From Salvelinus alpinus (lineage: Eukaryota > Chordata > Actinopteri > Salmoniformes > Salmonidae): a stretch of 64,000 bases of DNA. The notes below the pieces were generated by a model, which did not search any database, was not told the DNA's origin, and saw only the letters and a program-made list of their open reading frames with translations. The stretch lies in NCBI RefSeq assembly GCF_045679555.1, contig NC_092090.1:26137038-26201037 (forward strand), read 5' to 3'. A program made the position numbers and the translations under genes. Shown here piece by piece: positions 23,171 through 38,699 of this stretch. The first letter of the stretch is position 1, and the number at the start of each line of letters is the position of its first letter.

Positions 23171-26100
23171 TTATTACATTATCATCAATATAATGACAGG
23201 CCAATATTAATAGGCCTAATGATAATACAAATATTTATACTCTGATAATAAATTACCTATTCATAATTAGTTAGGCTATACTATTATAATAGTATTGATA
23301 TTATAATAATATTGCACAATTTATTTTTAAAATTGCAATAGTTTTATATTTAGAAAATACATTTTAGGCTCATATTTTAACCACAATAAAGGTGTAATAA
23401 TGCATATTCGGATTAAATATTTTTTTAAATACAGACATCCACGGGCCTTATAGTCACAGTGCTGATTGTTTCTGGCTTTATAGTTCAAATCTCCGATAAA
23501 CCGAAAGGGATCGCTGTAGGCGCTGCTAAAAAGTGTGTGCATAGTGTCACGTGTTCCTACGCTTTGAAACCCTCTGGAGAGCAGCAGAGAGTAGTGACGC
23601 TGGTACAGTGAGCCAATGCAGAGTTGGGGAAAGGCAAGAAAGATACATACATGAAGAGAGAATAATGATGATGACAACGATACTAGAATACCTACTTTTA
23701 CAACCACCCGCAATGCTATGATAGCCGAACTAATTATTGTTACCCCAACAGTTTTTCTTCCTCATGTTCTTGCAGCAACATCTATGACAACACTCGTATA
23801 TAAGGTTCAGGATACTCATGTTGATATTGTTTATACTAGACCTACTACATCTATTTTTGAAGAAAAAGTAGAGGTCTAGAAATAATGATATCCTACTCTA
23901 CTGATGATGATCATTATAATACTATTAGGCCTACTACTAATAATAGTACTACTATTATTGATAATATTTTGCCATTAATAAACTGAAAACAAAGTCAAAA
24001 TATTTTATTTAATGGTAGGCCTATGTCAATGTATTTCCCCTTTGAGCAGGGCTACAATAGATATGTGCCATAAAGGTATTTGCTACTGTTGCTTATAAAT
24101 GTTTTTTAAATATAGACTACAGCTAACTATTAGCCCATAATTGATTTCGTATAATATACAAATTAATCAATAATAATCTAAGTAAACACCTATCCCAAGT
24201 GTAATTGTACTTTTCCCATTGAAGTTGTCATGAGTGCCCGCAATGGTTTAAGCCACATTCATTGCATTATTGGCCAATTATATTTACTGTTCTTCAATGA
24301 GGGACGTAATGAATGGCCAATGCTCAGTCACTCATCTCTGAATAGCATACCGGTTACCAGGGATACCGAGAGAGGAGAGAGGTATTTTTTGAATGACGTC
24401 AATATGCATTGATACTCTATTATCGACAATAATGACTTCCAGGCACCATACGCGCATGATAAGAGGTCTATTCTGAAGTAGGACGAGGGGGTGTGTGTAT
24501 ATGTGTGTTTGTGTGTGTGAGATCACAAGGAGCGGGAAAATACTTATAGCTCGTGCTGAGGAAAAGGTAGGAAACGGATCATTTTCCTTTACAGAATTAT
24601 ACCCTAGCTGAAGTTGTGTGCACTCTCGCTTATTTAATCGGTTATAATATTATATTAGAGCATAATCAAATACATGGGATAAAATCGTTTTCAAGTATAA
24701 GCTAGTCTGTATGTTATACATATGTCATACCACTTTGAAGCTGTGTATTTACCTATTATATATGTATTTCAAATCAAGTGTGTATTCTACTTCTATTTAA
24801 ATATATTAAACGTCATAGTTGTCAAAACATACGTTTGATAAGATATAGAAAAAACGGACAATAAATTGACATATCCTATGACATGCTCAAGCAAAAGCTT
24901 TACGCACACTCTGCTGGACATCATTGACTGGAAGCTATTCCAAGTGTCTTACACTTGTTAGACTTTTGTATAGATATGAAAAAGCAGTACAATTCAGACA
25001 GCTTCTGTAGGACTAGTCCACACTGGTCGAGAAACCAGTAAGAGCAGAAGAGAGAGCCCAGCCGTGGAGCAAACCAAACATGCTTATGAAGGATGAAGTA
25101 TCACAGTGAAAATGCCTGAGGGAGCAGGCGTAATCTCATTTGGATTTAGAGACTATTATTAGAAAGCATTAACTATTGTACTAGACTAATTGCCTCTCGC
25201 GTTCATAGAGATGATGGTTAAGTTTAATTAAGTTGGTTAACGTCATGCGCTTGACAGATTCCTTCGTTGCACACGGTCAGGTGTGCTGTGCTCTCTAGAA
25301 AGCAGTGGTTAGTTGGTACCTATAGGAGGGAAACCCGCTTCAAGTATTCATAAGAATTTAGAAGCCCTTCTAAATATGTGTCCTAAACCGATTAGTTGAC
25401 ACCAACTTTTCTTTGTTGTATTAGCTGTGGGCTTTTGCCACTTGGAGGCCAATTGAAATTCAAAACAGTGTCGCTCCCAATGCTTTGGGGAGATCTGCTG
25501 CAAATAATGGATGCTATTTATTTTTGACCTTGCATTTTTTTAATGAAATGATTAAACATTTCTGCGTCCCTCGACTGCGTCCCTCGACTGAACAATTTTT
25601 GCGGATCCTATTGCTGACAATAGAAATTAATTTGTAGGTGGCGCAACATTATTGTGGCTATAAAACCTACTAACTAGCTGTAAAAGTATTAGTGATTGAA
25701 TCAACACTACTGATATTTATCTGGTGTCATAAGATGTTTTGGGGATATTTCATGTAATATTATTCTAAATGGGCATGATTTTGTTATTATCCAAGTTACC
25801 AATATGAAAATATTAAAAACCAAGATAATACACATTGTGCTGTTTGTGTATTTTTGTTGTTGGTTCATTTATTATTTAATGTATGCACCCATTTACCTAT
25901 GCAGTCATATCCAAGTATATATCTTCTTTATAACTTATACTTAACTTCCATTTTGTAATGTGGTCAGAAGTCAGCACTATGTACGGCCATCTTTGTTGTG
26001 TGATGTCATGCTGCTATCCAGTTTTACTAGAGATGCCTACAGATGGTGGCATGGAGTTCACATCAGACTGACATTCAGGTCACACTCCTTTTACTTCAAA

Positions 26101-26580
26101 TGTGAACCTAACTATATTACCGAGCCCAAACATAAGCCTACATTTGAAACAAACATGTAAATTTCAAAACAGAAATTCCCCTATTCAAGACATTAGGTTC
26201 TTTGTTAATGTATGTATTGTTCAGAAAACATTCTGTAATTACATACAATCATTTGATATAACTAGTTTAATAACATACTTATTGCTATAGTACACACCAG
26301 GGCAACATCTCAACTGATTTGGTCCCCTTGATATTTTTCTTTTCTAGGTCACTTCTGTCGGTGTCTGTCTGCCAATCTGAATTAAGATGAATGGGGCTAG
26401 AATGAGTCCACTCCTCTTTCTCTGGAGCCTGTCCTCCCCTCTACTCCCCTCTACCCCAGGCTGAATGGAAGGGGCTGGGGTTAGCTAAGTGTTGAAATGA
26501 TGACCCTATTATCACCATGATGAGAAGCCATTCAGAAATCAGAGATATCAGACAAAGATTGGGCCCTTCCACCCTTTCTT
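23171..26580. other. Upstream gene desert, no gene seen
   Basis: AT-rich unique sequence. 23440-23650 has balanced composition and could be an exon of a divergent noncoding transcript, but no splice or poly(A) signals prove it. 25205-25270 (TTAAGTTTAATTAAGTTGGT) has homeodomain-type cores. No protein-like frame. Confidence 0.45.
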
Positions 26581-26746
<166 letters not shown>

Positions 26747-28360
26747 CATCCCACTACCAACTGTGCAGATTATGATTGATTTGCTCGAGACGGATTGCAG
26801 GAAGCAGACATTGATTTTTCAATGTCTTATCAAAAAATATATTTACAATTGTATCCAGCTTTCTATGGGTCACCCCGTCCCATCCCACCCACTCTGTTTT
26901 CTTTCTAAAGGGATAATACACCCTATTCCATGACAAGACAAATTACCTGTAGTTTTATTTTAGAAATGAGTCAATAGTTCTAGTGACTAAATGAATATTG
27001 ATTGGGCATAATGAAGCCTGAGTAAAGTGAAAAGAAGCTCTTTGAGGCAGGCACCTCCCCCATCAGCACCTAGCTAACCTCAGCCTGACTGCATGGGCTC
27101 TGCTCTGTGGTGAACCCACGCCATCACTGTTATTATGCTATTATGTGCAATATGGGAGAAATAATGCACATTTTATGCACATTATAGACTTATGATGATC
27201 CGCTTACCAGTTGTGTTGTTAGCCTAAAGATCACAGATGGTCCATGCTCATAAAGTGTACTGTATTCATCCCCCATTTTTACGCCTCTCACTGGTGTAGG
27301 TAAACTGATTCAGGATCAGAGGGAATGTCTGTCTGTTGTCTTAGCAGATATAAGAAAACAACTATTATGGAGGACTTGTTATGATAATGCTATAGGTTCC
27401 ATGTGGTTGCCGTTTCATATGCATATATACAACAACTCCTTTGAAGCTGTTGAGGTGTTCAACCCGAAACGCCTTGAAAAGGCACAGCGGCACTAAATAT
27501 AAATCAACTACTGGAATGATGATGTACAGTACTGCACATCAACCCAGTCTAGTGGGGGAGTGGGTTATACCCTGGATATTAGCATTTTACTAATCCAATA
27601 GAAATTGTGTGAGTGAGTGTTGTGGATCGGCGGTTGGGTAAGACGTTAGAGATGCTGCTTGGTTATGTATGTGAAGGGTAATAGAAGTTGATGAGGTTGA
27701 TGATAGATCACAGCCCAGGTAGTGTAAACACATTAACCCCCCAGGGCTGCCTGGTTATGTTGTGTACATGAGATATCTCCCATAAGCCCCCTTTCTTCCC
27801 CTCCCATCAGCCGCTTCTTCTACCCTCCCCACCCTCTTCACCCTCTCCTCCCTCCCCTCCTCACCCCTCTCTCCTCACTATTCTTCTCCCCATCAACCGC
27901 CTACCCTTCCTCCTCACCCTACTAGTTTGGAGCACAAACTACCACCAGCCGTACCAGTAGCAGAAGCTACGTACTATAATCTGTCAACATGCCCTTTAAT
28001 TGGAGCTAGTTAGAAAACAACACATGCTAGTTCCCAGTTCCAGTTGTGCTGTTGATCTCTTGGTGCAGATGTCAAAGAACACGCAGTTCAAGAGAGGAGG
28101 AGAGGAAAATAAATGATCCCTGGAGAGATTGTAGCATAATTAAAAGTGTATTTTAATAGGCTTGTAATGCTGAAGTGAACACATTCCAGTCTTGTTGCCT
28201 TAAGTAGAGGGCGAGCTCTGTGGCTGGCTGATGGTTGGAGGAGGGCAGTGGGGTTCTGCTGAGGGAGCTTGTAAACAATATTACCCTGACCGTCATCAGA
28301 CAGGCAGGCTCTGCCTGGTGTCGGTCACTGGCTGCACTTACAGTAGGGCTACAAGACTGT
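26747..28360. other. Gene-free sequence, no gene seen
   Basis: 27780-27930 is pyrimidine-rich. 27960-28060 is unique with CTTTAATTGGAGCTAGTTAG (27993-28012), a possible conserved block. No exon evidence. Confidence 0.45.
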
Positions 28361-28484
28361 GTTTGAAATGGCACCCTATTCCCTATGTAGTGCACTACTT
28401 CGGTCAAAAGTAGTGGATTAATAGAGACTAGGGCTTTGGTCAAAAGTAGTGCACTTTATAGGCAATAGGGTGCCATTTTGGACC
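28361..28484. mobile_element. Palindromic MITE-like repeat, copy B
   Basis: GAAATGGCACCCTATTCCCT at the left and AATAGGGTGCCATTTTGGAC at the right are inverted. The inner TCAAAAGTAGTG.. segment is present twice, so this copy is longer than copy A. Confidence 0.8.
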
Positions 28485-28588
28485 CACATCCGCACTTTGC
28501 CCTCGTTCTTTCCCACACACCCCGTTCCATTATGTCTTTTGTTTCCCTAAATGAGGTATTTTCATCCAGAACAGAACACCACCTCCCC

Positions 28589-30858
<2,270 letters not shown>

Positions 30859-30945
<87 letters not shown>

Positions 30946-30990
30946 CTCTCTCTCGCTCTTTCTCACGCTCTCTCTCTCTCCCTCCTCCCC
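30859..30990. repeat. (CT)n microsatellite
   Basis: Pure CT to about 30940, then CTCG and CTTT interruptions. Confidence 0.97.
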
Positions 30991-31458
30991 CTTTACCACG
31001 GGCTGGAAGCTGAGCCTCCCTCTCAATATTTAGAGAAATGTCCTCCACGCGGGAGAGGAGAGGAGGAGAGGGCTGACTGAGGTTGGTGCTTCCGGCTTTG
31101 TGGGCGCCTATTTAAACAGGCTTTGAAACCATAGCCATCCGGAGATCAGAAATAGCCTTATTGACTGGACCCAGGAGTGAATGAGCAGACAGGGTCCTGA
31201 GAGTTCACCCTGCCGAGCTGAGCACAGGGGACGCATACTAGAATGCTCTACAAAGGGCTACAGACATTAATTTTACATTAGAGAAAAATAACAGTACTGG
31301 GGATTATTTTTAGGGTTTTCAATGGTTTCACTTCAGGGTTGAATTACCACTTTGTGTTTGGATTATTTCTACAATTTACTGCTCATATTGTTTTAAAACC
31401 CCAGCATCCCAGAATATTACTTTACTCCTCCCCTCTCTCTCTGTCTCTCTCTCTCTCC

Positions 31459-31530
31459 TTATTTACTTTATTTAACTAGGCAAGTCAGTTAAGAACAAAT
31501 TCTTATATACAATAACGGCCTTTTACTAAG
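31459..31530. repeat. Fragment of an interspersed fish repeat
   Basis: Contains TTTATTTAACTAGGCAAGTC followed by AGTTAAGAACAAATTCTTAT. It is similar to the segment at 59900-59945, which shares TTTATTTAAC.AGG and AGTT.AGAACA. I recall this motif as very frequent in salmonid DNA, but I cannot name the family with confidence. Confidence 0.6.
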
Positions 31531-31616
31531 GAGGTTGTCTGTCTGCTGAGTGATGTGTCCTCTATCTGTGTGAAGGCTGATAAGACGACACGATACAAAT
31601 GCACTGTGAAAGGAAG

Positions 31617-33045
31617 CTGCCTGGAGAGCAGAGCAGGTAGGGAGTACAGAGCAGGGAGAGGAAGCTGACTGGAGAGCAGAGCAGGTAGGGAGTACAGAGC
31701 AGGGAGAGGAAGCTGACTGGAGAGCAGAGCAGGTAGGGAGTACGGAGCAGGGAGAGGAAGCTGACTGGAGAGCAGAGCAGGTAGGGAGTACAGAGCAGGG
31801 AGAGGAAGCTGACTGGAGAGCTGAGAAGGTAGGGAGTACAGAGCAGGGAGAGGAAGCTGCCTGGAGAGCTGAGCAGGTACGGAGTACAGAGCATGGAGAG
31901 GAAGCTGACTGGAGAGCAGAGTAGGTAGGGAGTACAGAGAAGGGAGAGGAAGCTGACTGGAGAGCTGAGCAGGTACGGAGTACAGAGCATGGAGAGGAAG
32001 CTGACTGGAGAGCAGAGTAGGTAGGGAGTACAGAGCAGGGAGAGGAAGCTGACTGGAGAGCAGATCAGGTAGGGAGTACAGAGCAGGGAGAGGAAGCTGA
32101 CTGGAGAGCAGAGTAGGTAGGGAGTACAGAGCAGGGAGACGAAGCTGACTGGAGAGCAGAGTAGGTAGGGAGTACAGAGCAGGGAGACGAAGCTGACTGG
32201 AGAGCAGAGCAGGTAGGGAGTACAGAGCAGGGAGACGAAGCTGACTGGAGAGCAGAGTAGGTAGGGAGTACAGAGCAGGGAGACAAAGCTGACTGGAGAG
32301 CAGAGTAGGTAGGGAGTACAGAACAGGGAGACAAAGCTGACTGGAAAGCAGAGTAGGTAGGGAGTACAGAGCAGGGAGAGGAAGCTGACTGGAGAGCAGA
32401 GTAGGTAGGGAGTACAGAGCATGGAGAGGAAGCTGACTGGAGAGCAGAGTAGGTAGGGAGTACAGAGCAGGGAGACGAAGCTGACTGGAGAGAAGAGCAG
32501 GTAGGGAGTACAGAGCAGGGAGAGGAAGCTGCCTGGAGAGCAGATCAGGTAGGGAGTACAGAGCAGGGAGAGGAAGCTGCCTGGAGAGCAGATCAGGTAG
32601 GGAGTACAGAGCAGGGAGAGGAAGCTGACTGGAGAGCAGAGCAGGTAGGGAGTACAGAGCAGGGAGAGGAAGCTGCCTGGAGAGCAGATCAGGTAGGGAG
32701 TACAGAGCAGGGAGACGAAGCTGCCTGGAGAGCAGATCAGGTAGGGAGTACAGAGCAGGGAGAGGAAGCTGCCTGGAGAGCAGAGCAGGTAGGGAGTACA
32801 GAGCAGGGAGACGAAGCTGACTGGAGAGCAGAGCAGGTAGGGAGTACAGAGCAGGGAGACGAAGCTGACTGGAGAGCAGAGCAGGTAGGGAGTACAGAGC
32901 AGGGAGAGGAAGCTGCCTGGAGAGCAGATCAGGTAGGGAGTACAGAGCAGGGAGAGGAAGCTGCCTGGAGAGCAGAGCAGGTAGGGAGTACAGAGCAGGG
33001 AGACGAAGCTGCCTGGAGAGCAGAGCAGGTAGGGAGTACGGAGCA
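31617..33045. repeat. 48-bp minisatellite, about 30 copies
   Basis: Unit of GGAGAGCAGAGCAGGTAGGG, then AGTACAGAGCAGGGAGAGGA, then AGCTGACT. Copies start 48 bases apart (31623, 31671 and so on). Variants include GAGAC for GAGAG, GCTGCC for GCTGAC and AGATCAGG for AGAGCAGG. Because 48 is divisible by three, the minus strand is open for 583 codons as 16-residue repeats (S.QLPLPALYSLPALL type). This is not evidence of a gene. Confidence 0.96.
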
Positions 33046-33240
33046 GGGAAAGGGAAGGAGAAGGAAGGGGATCCCATAATGCCTATTAGCTGGATTTCAC
33101 GGGCTGCCTCTGATCTCCTGCTATGACAGGAGCCTTTATGAGAGGCTGGGTGTGCCAGGATCACCGCCTGGTTCCCCCTGTCCTGTCTCAGAGTATAATC
33201 ACACACACACAGACGCATGCATGTAACAGACACATGCAAG

Positions 33241-34898
33241 CAGTTTTCATGCAAAAAGTTTTCACCGCACTTGGCATTTTTCCTATTTTGATGCCTTACT
33301 ACCTGGAATTAAAATGGATTTTGTGGGGGTTTGTATCCTTTGATTTACACAACATGCCTACCACTTTGAAGATGCAAAATATTTTTTTCTTGTGAAACAA
33401 ACATGAAATAAGACAAAAAAAATAGATAACTTGAGCATGCATAACTATTCACCCCCCAAAGTCAATACTTTGTAGAGCCACCTTTTGCAGCAGTTACATC
33501 TGCAAGTCTCTTGGGGTATGTCTCTATAAGCTTGGCACATCTAGCCCCTGGGAGTTTTGCCCATTCATGGCAAACTGCTCCAGCTCCTTCAAGTTGGAAG
33601 GGTTTCCGCTTTCTTTAAGCAATCAGCAATCTTTAAGTCATGCCACATATTCTCAATTGGATTGAGGTCTGGGCTTTGACTAGGCCATTCCAAGACATTT
33701 AAATGTTTCCCCTTAAACCACTCGAGTGTTACTTTAGCAGTATGCTTAGGGTCATTGTCATGCTGGAAGGTGAACCTCCGTCCCAGTCTCAAATCTCTGG
33801 AAGACTGAAACAGGTTTCCCTCAAGAGTTTCCCTGTATTTAGCGCCATCCATCATTCCTTCAATTCTGACCAGTTTCCCAGTGCCTACCGATAAAACACA
33901 TCCCCGCAGCATGATGCTGCCACCACCATGCTTCACTGTGTGGATGGTGTTCTCGAGGTGATGAGAGGTGTTGGGTTTGCACCAGACATGGTGTTTTCCT
34001 TGATGGCCAAAAAGCTAAATTTTAGTATCATCTGACCAGAGTTCCTTCTTCCACATGTTTGGGGAGTCTCCCACATGCCTTTTGGCAAACACCAAACGTG
34101 TTTGCTTATTTTTTTCTTTAAGCAATGGCTTTTTTTCTGGCCACTCTTCCATAAAGCCCAGCTATGTGGAGTGTACGGCTTAAAGTGGTCGTATGAACAG
34201 ATACTCCAATCTCCGTTGTGGAGCTTTGCAGCTCCTTCAGGGTTATCTTTGGTCTCTTCGTTGCCTCTCTGATTAATGCCCTCCTTGCCCGGTCCGTGTG
34301 TTTTGGTGGGCGGCCCTCTCTAGGCAGGTTTGTTGTGGTGCCATATTTTTTCAATTTTTTAATAATGGATTTAATGGTGCTCTGTGAGATGTTCAAAGTT
34401 TCAGATATTTTTTTATAGCCCAACCATGATCTATACTTCTCCACAACTTTGTCCCTGACCTGTTTGGAGAGCTCCTTGGTCTTCATGGTGCTGCTTGCTT
34501 GGTGGTGCCCCTTGCTTAGTGGTGTTGCAGATTCTGGGGGCCTTTCAGAACAGGTGTATATATACTGAGATCATGTGACAGATCATGGGACACTTAGATT
34601 GCACACAGGTGGACATTATTTAACTAATTATGTGACTTCTGAAGGTAATTGGTTGCACCAGATCTTATTTACGGGCTTCATAGCAAAAGGGGTGAATACA
34701 TATGCACACACCACTTTTTAGTTTATTTTTTGGGGGGACTTTTTTAAAACAAGTTTTTCTTTTTTCACTTCACCAATTTGGACTATTTTCTGTATGTCCA
34801 TTACATGAAATCCAAATAAAAATCCATTTAAATTACAGGTTGTAAAGCAACAAAATAGGAAAAACGGCAAGCGGGATGAATACTTTTGCAAGGGACTG
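33241..34898 (-). mobile_element. Tc1/mariner transposon, decayed, copy 1
   Basis: About 1.66 kb. The ends are inverted: CAGTTTTCATGCAAAAAG.. at 33241 and ..CTTTTGCAAGGGACTG ending at 34898, each followed inward by related TTTTTCCTATTTTG and (complement) CAAAATAGGAAAAAC sequence. The transposase is on the minus strand in broken frames. It is the same family as the element at 39114, in the opposite orientation. No clean flanking TA pair is left. Confidence 0.92.
33589..34486 (-). pseudogene. Tc1 transposase remnant (copy 1)
   Basis: Starts at a genuine ATG (34486-34484) with MKTKELSKQVRDKVVEKYRS. The helix-turn-helix DNA-binding half is intact to about 34118 and includes the GRPP linker (PREGRPPKHT). 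The catalytic half resumes in another frame at about 33936 with KHGGGSIML, then [10 protein letters not shown] (second Asp) and [11 protein letters not shown] (Glu of the DDE triad). Between 34117 and 33937 the frame shifts, and a stop follows the first Asp motif (WSDDTK region). The enzyme that would cut and paste the element is therefore not made. Confidence 0.9.
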
Positions 34899-37670
34899 GT
34901 TTGATTTTATTTTTACCAAATGTTTATTGTGTGTTCTTATTATTTGATCATTTCGCTGTCATTCATTGACTTTGACCATTGTGGTGAGGTTTTGGGGTGA
35001 AGTACTGTAGGTCTTTCCCAGGGCAATATATATCATTTTTTAGCTTGCCATACGGCATATCCATTTAGAGAGTAGTGATTATTTTAGCATGTAGTACAAT
35101 GTAAAATGTCTATCATTATCTTAATTTCAAAAGTACATTTGCAAGATATCGTTATGCCATTACACCACTAAACTTACAGAGCTTAATTTAAATGTCTCTC
35201 GCAGTAGCTGTGATATTGTAAAGGGTTTTCAGAAAGCTCTATTTTATCGTTGATGTAGTAATTTCACTTCATCAGTGGGTTGCGACTAAAAATAGAGGCG
35301 GGATTAGCTTCACGACCAGACTATCTCAGCAGGCTTTGATAACATAATGGGAGCTGGCTGCTCATGCTAACAACAATCTGATATGGGTTCATAACTCTAC
35401 AAAACTACACAAGATACTTCAGCGTTTAAAAAAAGTGTAAAATGCGAAGATCATTTTAAATTCTCAGGAAAAAATGATGTGTGTCTCTTTCCATGTTAAT
35501 TCCTTTGTTGAGGCATATTTTTAAAAGATGAAAACACTTTCTTTACTGCCTTTCTATTTTTCTTCTTTCTATTCTGCACAAATTAGCTACGGTCCTGGAG
35601 GGCAAAATGAGAGGAGGTTACTGGAAGACTATGTGTTTAATTAATTGAAAAATGCTCGAATTGCTTTTACAGTTGTTATGTGAAGTGAAAAAAAGGAATC
35701 CGTGTTGCCAGTACTCATCCATAATTAGTACCCAGGGGAATTAAATATTTTGCATTAGCCATGTTGCACCACTTAGGACACAAATGTCTATTTTAGCTAT
35801 GAAAGCAATGCTGTCTTAAGTGCAGCGTCTGTAGAAGACAGCTGTGGGGAGCTGAGGGGAGCAGGCTGGTGTATTTCACTGAGACACCCCAGTGGTCTGG
35901 GGGACCGGAGGGGTCCTTCCACATAGGGCATGCAGAAGAGATATGGCAGTTGAACTCCCATGGGTTAGGCATTACTCAAAGTATTTAGGTTTCTAATTAG
36001 ACCACGGGACTTCGTCCATCGCTGATGGTCTCACTGGGAACAAATGAGAATCACCCCCACTTTGAGAGAGAGAAAGAGAGGGAGGTGAGAGATTGAGAGA
36101 GAGAGAGAGAAGAGAGCGACAGAGAGAAAAGGGGAGCAAAAAGGGACCAAGGGAGAGAAAAGCCCTTGTTTATTCAAACTTTAATTAGACATTGACTTTA
36201 CATTAATGGCTTCAGTGGTGTGTTGTAGTGTTCTAGAGAGGGAGGCTATGGAGCCTTAATGAGCTGTGGCTGTGGTAGACGATGGCAGTAGGGCCATGGA
36301 AGACCTACAACCAGCCCCATCTTTAACTGTGCCTAATGGTTTGAGGGCTTGAGGTGACAGTCAACTGGGGTTCACGGTACGCTAGGCCACCTTGCCTGGA
36401 TACTCCGCTATCTGGCTGGGGGATTCTCCTCAATCCTCATCTTTACCACTGATTGGTCCATATGTAGCTAGCTAGTTTAGGCATCAACAGCTGACCACAG
36501 CAACTGCTGGACTTGTCAAAATGCATCAGGTTACCAGCGAATGAGAAGTAATAAGGGTTATCCCAATATCACAAGACTTTGATCTTCATGCACAGCAGGA
36601 TTTAGAAAGGGAGTCAAAGAAGGTACTTTGGAGATTGGATTTGGAATCTGAACCCTGTTTTCTGTGTGTATAGTGGAGGCTTGAGGAAAGACAACATAGT
36701 GGTAATTAAACGTACTAACTTTGGACAGGGAGCTGAATGTTTTCACAGTGTAACATATCTGGGCTCAACAGAAATTGATCTCTTGGATTAGACACCAGAG
36801 GGGACTACACAGGCAATTACCACTCTAAATGGTATATTCATCCAGAATGACTGTTGTCAGATATAGGCCTTGGGCAGATACATAATCCACTGTAATCTCC
36901 CAGTGTTGTGACACTCTCACCGTAGGGTCAACACACCCTGAAGGCATTTATTCAGCTTGTATCTGACTTGTTGTATAAAGGGTTTATGTGTGATAATGTG
37001 GTCATTAAAGTTAGATTTAAAATAAAAGCCTAATGGTTTCTGGCTGTAAATCATGTTCTGCATGCACAATACAACAAGCATGTAATACTGATTTAAACCA
37101 GTATATTAGCTGAAATTTCTGAAATTCAATTCTTACTAGTTCACTTGTTAAAAGAACATTGAAAACCCTCCACCATCCCATAAAACAATTTCATCTCAGG
37201 ATTATTAAAAATGGAAGAATTAGGGTGAAGAAAATCCATGCGTGAAATTACTGTCCATTCTACTTCAGGCAACATTTCCCAACAGTGGGAAATATGTTAA
37301 TTGGCGTTCCTAAAGTAGTTTAATCCTCAGGTTATTTAATTTCCCCAAATAGCCTGAGTTGCGTTGGGACAGCAAGAAATGAACGAAAGCCCACTGCCTG
37401 AAAACGAGAGAGAAAACCATTGGCCTGAGAGAAGGGGAGAGAGTGAGAGAGAGTGTGGTAGAGATTGAGAGAAACCATAGTTCCAAAGGTACAGCAACAA
37501 TTCATAATGATCTCAATAACTGCCAATGGAACTTTCTGCAACTCTCTGTCTTTCCCAGAATCCCTGGTGATATTTGTTGTTCTGAGACCAGTCATTGGCC
37601 CATATAGCGTTGCCACAGTGCTACCCGCTCATAACAAGAACCTGGCAGAGCCCCAGAGTTCAGGGCATTG
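34899..37670. other. Gene-free sequence between the two Tc1 copies
   Basis: Unique DNA, AT-rich to 35830, then mixed. A GA-rich patch lies at 36064-36130. No exon recognised. Confidence 0.5.
35590..35800. promoter_or_regulatory. Candidate conserved noncoding element
   Basis: Contains GTGTTTAATTAATTGAAAAA (35632-35651), CATCCATAATTAGTACCCAG and GGGAATTAAATATTTTGCAT. Dense homeodomain-type cores in unique sequence, roughly 14 kb upstream of irx5. Inference from composition. Confidence 0.3.
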
Positions 37671-37675
37671 CCTGC

Positions 37676-38690
37676 TAACAGTGCCCTCCTTTCCCCTATC
37701 CTAGTGTCCACAAACAGTGCCCTACTTCCCCCTATCCTAGTGTCCACTAACAGTGCCCTTCTTTCCCCTATCCTAGTGTCCACAAACAGTGCCCTACTTC
37801 CCCCTATCCTAGTGTCCACTAACACTGCCCTCCTTCCCCCTATCCTAGTGTCCACTAACAGTGCCCTCCTTCCCCCTATCCCAGTGTCCACTAACAGTGC
37901 CCTCCTTCCCCCTATCCCAGTGTCCACTAACAGTGCCCTCCTTCCCCCTATCCCAGTGTCCTCTAAACAGTGCCCTCCTTCCCCCTATCCCAGTGTCCAC
38001 TAACAGTGCCCTCCTTCCCCCTATCCCAGTGTCCACTAACAGTGCCCTCCTTCCCCCTATCCCAGTGTCCACTAACAGTGCCTTCCTTCCCCCTATCCTA
38101 GTGTCCTCTAAACAGTGCCCTCCTTCCCCCTATCCTAGTGTCCACTAACAGTGCCCTCCTTCCCCCTATCCCAGTGTCCACTAACAGTGCCCTCCTTCCC
38201 CCTATCCCAGTGTCCACTAACATTGCCCTCCTTCCCCCTATCCCAGTGTCCACTAACAGTGCCCTCCTTCCCCCTATCCCAGTGTCCACTAACAGTGCCT
38301 TCCTTCCCCCTATCCCAGTGTCCACTAACAGTGCCCTCCTTCCCCCTATCCCAGTGTCCACTAACAGTGCCCTCCTTCCCCCTATCCCAGTGTCCACTAA
38401 CAGTGCCCTCCTTCCCCCTATCCTAGTGTCCTCTAAACAGTGCCCTCCTTCCCCCCATCCCAGTGTCCACTAACAGTGCCCTCCTTCCCCCTATCCCAGT
38501 GTCCACTAACAGTGCCCTCCTTCCCCCTATCCTAGTGTCCACTAACAGTGCCCTCCTTCCCCCTATCCCAGTGTCCACTAACAGTGCCCTCCTTCCCCCT
38601 ATCCCAGTGTCCACTAACAGTGCCCTCCTTCCCCCTATCCCAGTGTCCACTAACATTGCCCTCCCACCCCATGTCTGCTCCCAGTGCCCC
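37676..38690. repeat. 36-bp minisatellite, about 28 copies, with 37-bp variants
   Basis: Unit of GTGTCCACTAACAGTGCCCT, then CCTTCCCCCTATCCCA. Most copies are 36 bases apart (37885 to 37921). Three copies read TCCTCTAAACAGTG (37959, 38104, 38429) and are one base longer, which shifts the reading frame of the apparent 12-residue repeat each time. Not coding. Confidence 0.95.
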
Positions 38691-38699
38691 ATTGTGTGT

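Noticed and set aside
31503-33254. 583-codon open frame on the minus strand
   Set aside because: It is the 48-bp minisatellite read in a period of 16 codons. More than one frame is open, and there is no start context, domain or unique sequence.
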